The notes beneath the pieces are model-generated. The model made no database searches. It was not told the DNA's origin and saw nothing but the letters and a program-made list of their open reading frames with translations. The translations under genes and the position numbers were made by a program. Of a stretch of 8,388 nucleotides of DNA, positions 1 to 5,483 are shown one piece after another. The stretch comes from VGSZ01 sp044349155 (GTDB lineage: Bacteria > Myxococcota > UBA727 > VGSZ01). The DNA lies in assembly GCA_044349155.1 (NCBI GenBank), contig JBIKRQ010000285.1, forward strand, positions 1-8,388, given 5' to 3'. The first letter of the stretch is position 1, and each line of letters begins with the position of its first letter.

Positions 1-42
1 GGCGGGAACTTCGGGGTCGGGCCGCTTGGAGTCGGTTGTCAT
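1..42 (-). CDS. Possible 5' end of a divergent gene, cut by the left edge
   Basis: On the minus strand an ATG at 42-40 opens a frame that stays open to the window edge and would read MTTDSKRPDPEVPA, a polar Pro-rich start. Upstream on that strand GGCAGG sits a few bases before the ATG and could serve as ribosome binding site. Only 14 codons are visible, so no family can be named. The plus strand is also open here: a frame from base 1 to a TGA at 70-72 ends in a Cys-rich stretch (CHGACQSCPGV) and could instead be the tail of an upstream plus-strand gene. The two options exclude each other in practice. I slightly favour the minus-strand start. Confidence 0.3.
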   Translation of the reverse strand, partial: MTTDSKRPDPEVPA

Positions 43-72
43 GGTGCCTGCCAGTCGTGCCCCGGAGTGTGA

Positions 73-789
73 TTGTTTGACGGGCGTTTGTCCCGGCTAC
101 GTTGGCAGAGGGGGGACCGCTTCAACCGCAACTACGGCGCCTTCACCGAACGCGACATCCCGATCGAAGAAGTCGCGCTCCTGGCGTTTGTGAAGATCAA
201 CGCCGGCGAGGCCTACGGGGTCGAGGTCACGTCGAAGGCGCGCGCCGCACTGCTACAGCGCCCCGAGACCCGCTACCGCGTCGAAAAGGCGATCGGCGCA
301 GAGGAAACCTTCCACACCCGACTGCTGCTGGGCGCCACCCTGCACTTCGAGGAACTGGCCGTTGGCGGCGCCTGGAAACCCACGTGGCCCCTGCGCTTGC
401 TGATCGGCGGGCTCGCGCGCTTTCCCGAGTGGTTGTTTCACCCGGTGCTGCTGGGCTCCGAAATCAGCGGCGTGCATTCGTTCACGTGGTTGCTGAACCG
501 GGTGGGCACGTTGTTTCCAAACGATCCCCTCGTGCGCGAGTCGATGGAGCGCCGCCTGGTCGACATCCTCGTCGATGAGATCGGCCACATCGCCTACAAC
601 CGGATCCTGCTCGGCACGCGTGGGATGTCGACGGCAAGAAAGGTCGCGTCGTGGGTCACCGAAGGCCACCGCGTCATGAACCCTGAGATGCTGGCCCTGG
701 GCCTGGACACCGAGGCCATGAAGACCGTCACGAGCTTCGACTACGACCAGCTCCCCGACGAAGTGAAGCGACGCTCGTTCTTTGTCTGA
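73..789 (+). CDS. Ferritin-like four-helix putative diiron protein
   Basis: This encodes 238 residues with no signal peptide and is probably cytoplasmic. The spacing of acidic and His residues matches a ferritin-like diiron centre: E46 in a first helix, E78xxH81 (EETFH) in a second, E130 in a third, and E169xxH172 (DEIGH) in a fourth. That is the E / ExxH / E / ExxH pattern of the superfamily, with about 32 and 39 residues between the paired ligands. The family usually carries out oxygen-dependent oxidation, desaturation or iron handling; which applies here cannot be read. A hydrophobic stretch around 104-130 may be a buried or membrane-facing helix. The start is a TTG directly after an in-frame TGA (70-72), with GGAG at 64-67 five bases upstream; a TTG at 88 is the alternative, and no ATG occurs before residue 159. 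The gene converges on the propeller gene with a 44-base gap. Other members (rubrerythrin-like, AurF-like oxygenase, COQ7-like) are possible; subfamily unassigned. Confidence 0.72.
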   Translation: MFDGRLSRLRWQRGDRFNRNYGAFTERDIPIEEVALLAFVKINAGEAYGVEVTSKARAALLQRPETRYRVEKAIGAEETFHTRLLLGATLHFEELAVGGAWKPTWPLRLLIGGLARFPEWLFHPVLLGSEISGVHSFTWLLNRVGTLFPNDPLVRESMERRLVDILVDEIGHIAYNRILLGTRGMSTARKVASWVTEGHRVMNPEMLALGLDTEAMKTVTSFDYDQLPDEVKRRSFFV

Positions 790-804
790 TGCGCAGCGAC
801 GGAT

Positions 805-823
805 GACCCAATCGAGATGGGTC
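805..823. terminator. Weak candidate hairpin between convergent genes
   Basis: A perfect 6-bp inverted repeat, GACCCA (805-810) and TGGGTC (818-823) with a 7-base loop, lies in the 44 bases between the stop of the diiron gene and the stop of the minus-strand propeller gene. Its position suits a shared bidirectional terminator. Neither side has a T tract, so intrinsic termination is doubtful and Rho-dependent ending is equally likely. Confidence 0.3.
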
Positions 824-833
824 TGTGTGGTGC

Positions 834-2111
834 TCAACAGCGCGCCAGCTGTGGCCATCGACGACGTCGGCCCCGACTGCGACCGAGGAGAACCGCTGCC
901 ACAACGAGGAACAGGCTGTGGACCTCACCGCTTGTTGCGCGACACGACGGTGCTTGCGGCGGCGTGACGGTGGGCTCCATCGAGGGCTCGGGCAGTGCGA
1001 AGGCGCACAGGCTGGCACCCGGGGTTTCAGACGGACACGCGTGCTCGGCCACCTCGGCGAAGGGGAGCATGTCCTGCCACGTCTCGCCGTCAGCAGTGGC
1101 CCTGAACCAGGTGCCCGCGGTTCGTGTCGCACAGCCCCACAAGCGCTCGTCCCCAGGCACCTGCCGCAGGCACTGCAAGGGGCCGTGCGTCGTGCGGGTC
1201 CAGACGCTCTGCTCGACGACGGGGGCCTCGAGGTCCGTCGCCCGGGCGCGAAACACCACGCCGCCCGCGGCGATGACAAAGCGAAAGCCTGCGACCTCGG
1301 CCGCTGCCTTGATGAGGCCGTCGAAGCTGCCGACCTCGACAGCAGCAGCGAGACCGACTTCGGCGTTTTCGGCAGCAGGAACCCGAAACAGATGACCACG
1401 GCCGATGCGGTCGAGGGTCGCAAACCACAGGGCGGTGTCGTCGACGGCCAGGGACCGCACCAGTTGGGCGTCGGCGAACGGCGTCGTGTCCGCCGGCACC
1501 GCGGTCAGCGACGAAGTCCCGGTCAGCAGCACGGGCTGGCGCGCCACGGTGTCGACACCCGCGACCAACAGGTGCTCAAGGCCGTCGCTGGCCACCACGC
1601 CGACGGCAAGGCTCGTCAGCAACACGCCGGATGCAACAGCGTGGAACATGGAAAACGTGGTGCCGCCGTCGTGGCTGACCAGCACGCCGTTGTCGCTGAC
1701 GCCCGTCTCGGCGCTCGTGGCGCTGGCGGTGGTGGCCCAGATGGTTTCGGGCGTCGTCGTCGACGCCACCAGCGCCGTGATCCGGCGACCTTCGCTGCCT
1801 GGCACCGGCGTCCAGGTGCAGCCGCCATCGACGGTGGCCATCACGCCCAGGGTGGTGGCGGCCAGGGTGCGGCCGACGCCGCTGTGAACGAAGCCCACCG
1901 GCACATCGCCGATGCTCTCTTCACAGGTCTGGCTGAAGGCGCCGTCGTCGCCACGAGCAACGAGCCCCCAGGTGGTGCCAGCGCCGACCAGGACGCCGTC
2001 CTGCACAAAGGGCATCAGCCCCTCAGCACCACCCAGATGGGCGTGGCTGGTGGTCGCCCACAACAAGGCACCAACAACAACGCCAGCAAGCGCGTGGTGC
2101 CTGGGCCTCAT
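834..2111 (-). CDS. Secreted Asp-box (BNR-type) beta-propeller protein with MYXO-CTERM-like tail
   Basis: This encodes 425 residues. The N-terminus is a signal peptide: basic MRPRHH, a hydrophobic core at about 8-20, and a likely cleavage after SHA24. The body is a beta-strand-rich propeller with Asp-box motifs TVDGGCTW (93-100) and SHDGGTTF (146-153), plus a shortened one, TADGETW (339-345). Paired cysteines (C63, C98, C314, C327, C359, C369) fit an oxidising extracytoplasmic setting. The C-terminus has a Pro-rich linker (374-388), C390, a hydrophobic segment at about 398-410, and an Arg cluster (411-418). This is the layout of MYXO-CTERM, the sorting tail thought to be processed by myxosortase and to place proteins on the myxobacterial surface. 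The start codon overlaps the ATP-grasp stop as ATGA (2111-2108), with AAGGAG at 2128-2123 serving as ribosome binding site. It is the last gene of the operon. No sialidase active-site set is evident, so I read it as a binding or scaffold propeller, not an enzyme. The fold call is good; the role is unknown. Confidence 0.8.
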   Translation of the reverse strand: MRPRHHALAGVVVGALLWATTSHAHLGGAEGLMPFVQDGVLVGAGTTWGLVARGDDGAFSQTCEESIGDVPVGFVHSGVGRTLAATTLGVMATVDGGCTWTPVPGSEGRRITALVASTTTPETIWATTASATSAETGVSDNGVLVSHDGGTTFSMFHAVASGVLLTSLAVGVVASDGLEHLLVAGVDTVARQPVLLTGTSSLTAVPADTTPFADAQLVRSLAVDDTALWFATLDRIGRGHLFRVPAAENAEVGLAAAVEVGSFDGLIKAAAEVAGFRFVIAAGGVVFRARATDLEAPVVEQSVWTRTTHGPLQCLRQVPGDERLWGCATRTAGTWFRATADGETWQDMLPFAEVAEHACPSETPGASLCAFALPEPSMEPTVTPPQAPSCRATSGEVHSLFLVVAAVLLGRSRGRRRRWPQLARC

Positions 2112-3079
2112 GCGCGAGAAAGCTCCTTTTGCAGGAAGTCGACCACGCGCTCGAAGGGGTCGAAGCCAAAGGCAGCAGCGATGGAGGGGCGCAGGTTGCT
2201 GTTGGCGTTGACGTCGTAAAAGACCCGCCGACCATCGGGGGGCTCGAGGTACTCGATGCCGCCCACGGCCAGGCCCGCGGCCTTGACGATGCGTTTGGCG
2301 GTGGCCACAGCGTCGTCGGGGACCTCGGGGAACGGGTAGAACTCCACCGGCTTGTCGGGGACCGCTGCCACCTGGGGAATCTCACACGCCGAGGCACTGC
2401 CGTCGTCGGGATTGCACACAGGGGCTGGGCACAGATTGAAGCGGCCGTGGGTGACAACGCGCATGGCGTACAGCAGCTCGCCGCCGAGAAACTCGAGCCG
2501 GACGATGCCGCGGCTGGCGTCGTGGGGCAGGTATTCCTGCAGCAGAAACAGATTGTCGGGCTGCCAGATGCCTTCGTCGGCGAAGATCTTCTCGACGTCG
2601 CTGAAGCTGTCGACCACCGCGATGCGAGCACCGCTGCCGCCCTGCTCGGGCTTCAACAAGGCCGGCCAGGAGACCTCGTCCTGACGACGACGAAGCGCCT
2701 CAATGCTGTTGAAGGTCAGGGCCTTTGGGTGGTCGATCCCGAGGGTCTGCATCAAAGCACCCTGGGCCGTTTTTGACAGCTCGAGGGCAAAGACGTCGGC
2801 ACCGTTGAGCACCCGCGCGCCTTGCCACTGCAACTGGCGCATATAGGCAAGGCCGAGGGGCACGGCACGAGCGTTGCCCCGCAGATAGGCGCTCGGGCTG
2901 GCCTGATTGAAGTAGAGCCTGGCCCGCGGGACGTCGTGGTCGCCGAAGACGGCGCTTTTGAGGTCGAACGCCGCCCACGACACGCCGCGGCGGTCGAGGG
3001 CCTCAAACAGTGGCTTCTGCCACTCGGGATGCTCGTGAATGACAACGAGATCGATGGGGGCACTGTTGCTCGCCGTCAT
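2108..3079 (-). CDS. RimK-like ATP-grasp family ligase
   Basis: This encodes 323 residues, cytoplasmic, with no signal peptide. ATP-grasp enzymes activate a carboxylate as acyl-phosphate and join it to an amine or thiol; RimK-type members add amino acids to proteins or small molecules. Visible signatures are the nucleotide-binding LLKPEQGGSG (141-150, with K143 and the Gly-rich loop), the hinge LLQEYLP (179-185, Q181/E182), basic R194 and R207, and the metal-binding end E276 plus YDVNANSNLR (288-297, D289, N291, N293). The N-terminal 110 residues form the variable pre-ATP-grasp domain that probably selects the substrate. The ATG at 3079 is chosen because it overlaps the upstream stop (ATGA, 3079-3076) and begins a sensible domain. 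An 89-residue upstream extension in the same frame is Arg-rich and lies antiphase inside the lipoprotein gene, so it is rejected. The ribosome binding site is only a G-rich stretch, consistent with translational coupling. The substrate cannot be inferred; glutathione-synthase-like or peptide-ligase roles are both open. Confidence 0.85.
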   Translation of the reverse strand: MTASNSAPIDLVVIHEHPEWQKPLFEALDRRGVSWAAFDLKSAVFGDHDVPRARLYFNQASPSAYLRGNARAVPLGLAYMRQLQWQGARVLNGADVFALELSKTAQGALMQTLGIDHPKALTFNSIEALRRRQDEVSWPALLKPEQGGSGARIAVVDSFSDVEKIFADEGIWQPDNLFLLQEYLPHDASRGIVRLEFLGGELLYAMRVVTHGRFNLCPAPVCNPDDGSASACEIPQVAAVPDKPVEFYPFPEVPDDAVATAKRIVKAAGLAVGGIEYLEPPDGRRVFYDVNANSNLRPSIAAAFGFDPFERVVDFLQKELSRA

Positions 3080-4188
3080 GGGGCCACCCCAATACCTTTC
3101 ACGCGCAGCACGCGATTGCCGATGAAGTCGGTGACATAGAGGCTCTCGCCGTCGGGGCTGATGCGCAGGCCCATCAGGCCACCCTCGGCGATGTCGAGGT
3201 CGAGGGTTTCCAGCAGGTTGCCCTCGAGGTCGAAGGCGCTGACGCGCGAGGTCAGGTTGTCGCCAACGTACAAGACGCCGTCGTGCAGCGCGAGGCCCGA
3301 AGGCGCCTGGAAGTCCGCGTCTTCGCCGACGACAAACTCTGTCCATCGAGCACCGGTGGATTCCTGCACAAGGGTCTCTGTGCCGCGGAACTCGCTCTCC
3401 TGAAACGCAGTGCTGGCGTCGAGGACGCCGATGCGGTTGTTGCCGGTATCGGCCACGTAGAGCAGTTCGCTCGTGGGGTCGTACACCATGTGGGACGGCA
3501 CGTCGGCGATGCGGGCGACATCGACGTCGACGAAACGCTCAACGGTGCCATCGCTGTGGTCGTCGAAGCCGGGGCCGTGGTCGCTCTTGAAGTCGTAGCG
3601 GGCGATCGTGCCGGTGAGGCCTTCGAAGACGAAGTAGACGTTGTCAGAGACCCAGGCGATGCCCATGCACAGGGGCGTCTCGTGCATCATGTCGAGGTGC
3701 GAACCAAGGTCAAAGCCGACGAAATCGACGGCGTCGGGGTTGCTGATGGCGTAGATGGCGGGGTCCGCCGACCACAACGCGGGGCCCATGAAGTCGTTGG
3801 CCTGCTCCTGGTCGTCATACGTGTTTCGCGATTCGCCGCAGGTGCCGAACTTCATGCCCGTGGAGAACGACATCGCCGCCGTCTCCTCCATGAAGTGCAG
3901 GGCGAAGGGGTCTTTGCGACGGAGGATGGTCTGGGCGGTGGTGCCGACGTTGCTGATGGTCAACGACGCATCGTCGGTGCGGTTGATGACCCACAGCTCC
4001 CCTTCGACCTCGGGGTTGAAGTCCAGGTCACGGGGACCAAGGAGTCCATCGTCAGCATCGGCCACCACAGTGATTTCAACGCTGCCGAACAACGACGAGT
4101 CGACAGGGGCCGGTTCGATGTCAGCTTCAAGACAGGCGCCCATGCTCAAAACGAGGGCGAGAGCGGCGGGCAGTGACAGCAGTCGCAT
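3076..4188 (-). CDS. NHL-repeat beta-propeller lipoprotein
   Basis: This encodes 370 residues. The N-terminus MRLLSLPAALALVLSMGAC is a lipoprotein signal with the lipidated Cys at C19; position -3 is Met, not the usual Leu, so the lipobox is slightly atypical. The rest is a six-bladed-type propeller. NHL signatures are clearest in the C-terminal half: LLYVADTGNNRIGVLD (242-257), VLYVGDNLTSRVSAFD (305-320) and LYVTDFIGNRVLRV (350-363). A middle section rich in His, Asp and Cys (C117, H164, H169, C174, H204, D209, D210, H211) is unlike ordinary NHL blades and may bind metal or ligand. It is the first gene of the three-gene operon; its TGA overlaps the ATP-grasp ATG. GGAG lies four bases before the start ATG (4188-4186) and a promoter-like pair lies just upstream. 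Propellers of this type bind proteins, peptides or sugars; peptidyl-amidating lyase is one catalytic relative, but I cannot show its active site here. Fold and lipidation are well supported; function is unknown. Confidence 0.82.
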   Translation of the reverse strand: MRLLSLPAALALVLSMGACLEADIEPAPVDSSLFGSVEITVVADADDGLLGPRDLDFNPEVEGELWVINRTDDASLTISNVGTTAQTILRRKDPFALHFMEETAAMSFSTGMKFGTCGESRNTYDDQEQANDFMGPALWSADPAIYAISNPDAVDFVGFDLGSHLDMMHETPLCMGIAWVSDNVYFVFEGLTGTIARYDFKSDHGPGFDDHSDGTVERFVDVDVARIADVPSHMVYDPTSELLYVADTGNNRIGVLDASTAFQESEFRGTETLVQESTGARWTEFVVGEDADFQAPSGLALHDGVLYVGDNLTSRVSAFDLEGNLLETLDLDIAEGGLMGLRISPDGESLYVTDFIGNRVLRVKGIGVAP

Positions 4189-4217
4189 GAGACTCCGCGA
4201 TGAAGGACGTGGCTTGT

Positions 4218-4246
4218 GCTGTATCGAGGGCCACAGATGCTGACAA
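4218..4246 (-). promoter_or_regulatory. Candidate sigma-70 promoter of the three-gene propeller/ATP-grasp operon
   Basis: Read on the minus strand, TTGTCA (4246-4241) matches the -35 consensus at five of six positions. It is followed by a 17-base spacer and TACAGC (4223-4218), a weak -10. A transcript starting near 4210 would have a leader of about 20 bases, with GGAG just before the lipoprotein ATG. Spacing and position are good; the -10 is poor and myxobacterial promoters are diverse. Confidence 0.4.
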
Positions 4247-4566
4247 CCGGCAACTGTCCCATCTCCGCCAACGCCGAAAAGCCTGCGCTCACCGTCGACG
4301 ACGAAGACACGCTTGCGCTGTCAGCGTTTCTGTTTCGCGTTGGTGCCTGGCGCATCGTCGACGGGCGGGCGATCGATCGTGGTCTTTTCTCTTGTCGTGG
4401 TCGACATCAATTCAAACCCTTGGCATCCCGCCAAGGGTTTGAATGTATTGATGAATTCGGACGCGGAGCGTCCGAATCGATCTGGACGATCTCGCGACGT
4501 GTCGGCGATCCCGGACCTGTGCCGAAGCGGCATCAAGGGCCGAGAGCACGCCGCTTCGTTCCTTGA
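4237..4566 (+). CDS. Doubtful small ORF spanning the hairpin repeat
   Basis: An open frame of 109 codons starts at ATG 4237; a GTG at 4216 would add 7 codons. Its first 45 codons favour G or C at the third position, as real genes here do, and read as a plausible peptide (MLTTGNCPISANAEK and on to RVGAWRIVDGRAID). From about codon 50 the frame runs into the tandem hairpins, codon bias disappears, and the protein becomes Arg/Cys-rich without character. There is no clear ribosome binding site and I recognise no family. It could be a decayed small gene interrupted by the repeat, or chance. Low confidence. Confidence 0.15.
   Translation: MLTTGNCPISANAEKPALTVDDEDTLALSAFLFRVGAWRIVDGRAIDRGLFSCRGRHQFKPLASRQGFECIDEFGRGASESIWTISRRVGDPGPVPKRHQGPRARRFVP
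4405..4477. repeat. Tandem stem-loop pair, REP/MITE-like
   Basis: Hairpin 1 is a perfect 15-bp stem, ATTCAAACCCTTGGC (4410-4424) and GCCAAGGGTTTGAAT (4430-4444), with a 5-base loop. Outer arms CATCAA (4405-4410) and TTGATG (4448-4453) can extend it past a small bulge. Ten bases on, hairpin 2 is a perfect 10-bp stem, ATTCGGACGC (4455-4464) and GCGTCCGAAT (4468-4477), with loop GGA. Both begin ATTC and end GAAT. The CGCGGAGCG core of hairpin 2 resembles dispersed hairpin repeats common in several bacterial phyla (recalled, not searched). Neither stem is followed by a T run, and neither sits downstream of a convincing gene, so a terminator role is unlikely. A mobilised REP/BIME-type element is the best reading; a structured RNA or protein-binding cruciform is the alternative. 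Confidence 0.7.
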
Positions 4567-4590
4567 AGGACTGAACGGAGGGGCTATCGT
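4563..4590 (+). promoter_or_regulatory. Weak candidate sigma-70 promoter for the GST/chrA unit
   Basis: TTGAAG (4563-4568) and TATCGT (4585-4590) are separated by 16 bases, each matching four of six consensus positions. Transcription would begin near 4597, leaving a leader of about 90 bases before the GST start at 4686. The match is modest and could be chance. Confidence 0.28.
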
Positions 4591-4685
4591 TCTGCGCCCA
4601 GGGTCGTCCTCCTGGCCGCAGCGCATGCAGCACGCCTCAGATGCTCCTTCGGGCGCGTTCTCGACTCCTTCACGACGAGCCCTGC

Positions 4686-5426
4686 ATGACCGCGCGCCTG
4701 ATCTCCATTCCGTTTTCGCACTACTGCGAGAAGGCCCGCTGGGCCCTCGACCGCCGCGGCATCGCGTTTGTTGAAGAAGGTCACCTGCCAATCCTGCACA
4801 CGCGCGCCACCAGGCCCGCCGGCGGTCGCAGCGTGCCGGTGCTCGTGGTGCCCGGCGGGCCAACGCTGACCGACTCCACCGACATCCTTCGCTTTGCCGA
4901 CGACGTGGGCACGCGCGGCGAGCGCCTGTTTCCGCCAGGTGATGCCGACGCCAGCGCCCTCGAAGACCGCTTCGACGAAGCCCTTGGCCCCCACAGCCGC
5001 CGCCTTGCCTACTTCTTCCTGCTCAACCACCGCCCAGCGATCGAGGCGTTGATCGCCAGCGCCGACGTGCCGGTGTTCGAGCGTCGGGTGGCTGGCGCGA
5101 CCGTGCCCCTCGTGAAGTTCCTGATACGCCGCGGCCTGAAGATCTCGCCGACTGCGGCTGCCCGCTCGCGCGCACGCATCGAGGAGGTGTTCGGCGAGGT
5201 GGAGCAGCGCCTGCGCGATGGCCGGAAGTTTCTGGGAGGCGACCACTTCACCGCCGCCGACCTGACCTTCGCTGCGCTGGCCGCACCGCTCGTGATTCCG
5301 CCCCACTATGAGCGACGGTTGATCCCGCTGACGTCGATGGGCCCCGCGTTTTGCGCCGAAGTCGAAGGGTGGCGCAAGACCGTGGCCGGACAGTTTGCGC
5401 AGCAGATGTTTGCAGCGGAGCGGTAG
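4686..5426 (+). CDS. Glutathione S-transferase-like protein
   Basis: This encodes 246 residues, cytosolic. The N-terminal thioredoxin-like domain has FSHYCEKARWALDRRG (10-25), where S11 or C14 is the likely thiol-contacting residue. The cis-Pro turn SVPVLVV (P51) and the glutathione gamma-glutamyl contact LTDSTDI (D63, S64) follow. The all-helical C-terminal domain follows, ending in KFLGGDHFTAADLTFAAL (181-198), which contains the conserved N-capping box (T189 to D192). Length is normal to slightly long for the family. GSTs conjugate or reduce electrophiles with glutathione; the substrate is unknown. I chose ATG 4686 because the family core begins there. An ATG at 4641 in the same frame adds 15 residues with no family character. 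The ribosome binding site is weak (GAG six bases upstream). chrA follows 57 bases downstream in the same direction, so co-transcription and a shared oxyanion or redox stress role are plausible but unproven. Confidence 0.87.
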   Translation: MTARLISIPFSHYCEKARWALDRRGIAFVEEGHLPILHTRATRPAGGRSVPVLVVPGGPTLTDSTDILRFADDVGTRGERLFPPGDADASALEDRFDEALGPHSRRLAYFFLLNHRPAIEALIASADVPVFERRVAGATVPLVKFLIRRGLKISPTAAARSRARIEEVFGEVEQRLRDGRKFLGGDHFTAADLTFAALAAPLVIPPHYERRLIPLTSMGPAFCAEVEGWRKTVAGQFAQQMFAAER

Positions 5427-5440
5427 ATCCAGGAGCACAG

Positions 5441-5482
5441 CGACGCTGCCAGCGTCGACACCTCCTGCCACACGTCGGCAGG
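5441..5482 (+). promoter_or_regulatory. Hairpins in the GST-chrA gap, just before the chrA start
   Basis: Two small stems lie in the 57-base gap. CGACGCT (5441-5447) pairs with AGCGTCG (5451-5457) around loop GCC, and CCTGCC (5464-5469) pairs with GGCAGG (5477-5482) around a 7-base loop. The second ends one base before the GTG start at 5484 and includes the only purine-rich stretch near it. They could limit readthrough or translation of chrA. No T tract follows, so simple termination is unlikely. Stems this short can arise by chance in GC-rich DNA. Confidence 0.25.
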
Positions 5483-5483
5483 T

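Larger units (their letters stand above)
4189..4685. other. Intergenic region between divergent transcription units
   Basis: This stretch of about 500 bases separates the minus-strand operon (start 4188) from the plus-strand GST gene (start 4686). It holds a promoter candidate for each unit, a possible small plus-strand frame (4237-4566), and the tandem hairpins at 4405-4477. The hairpin part contains AT-richer runs (for example TTCAAA and TATTGATGAATT) than the flanking coding DNA, which hints at separate origin. I see no tRNA or riboswitch pattern that I recognise. Confidence 0.6.

Noticed and set aside
825..2219. Long plus-strand open frame of 464 codons opposite the propeller gene
   Set aside because: It is an antisense shadow of a GC-rich gene: composition is Arg/Gly/His/Gln-rich without domains, while the minus frame has a signal peptide, Asp boxes and a sorting tail.
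3080..3346. 89-residue N-terminal extension of the ATP-grasp frame
   Set aside because: It is Arg/Pro-rich and overlaps the coding region of the lipoprotein out of frame. The ATG at 3079 overlaps the upstream stop and begins the real domain.
3283..4176. Plus-strand open frame of 297 codons opposite the NHL lipoprotein
   Set aside because: It is a shadow frame; its Val/Asp/Gly-rich sequence mirrors the codons of the true minus-strand gene.
4405..4477. Integron attC site or intrinsic terminator
   Set aside because: There are no RYYYAAC/GTTRRRY boxes and no integrase for an attC call. There is no T tract and no convincing upstream gene for a terminator call.
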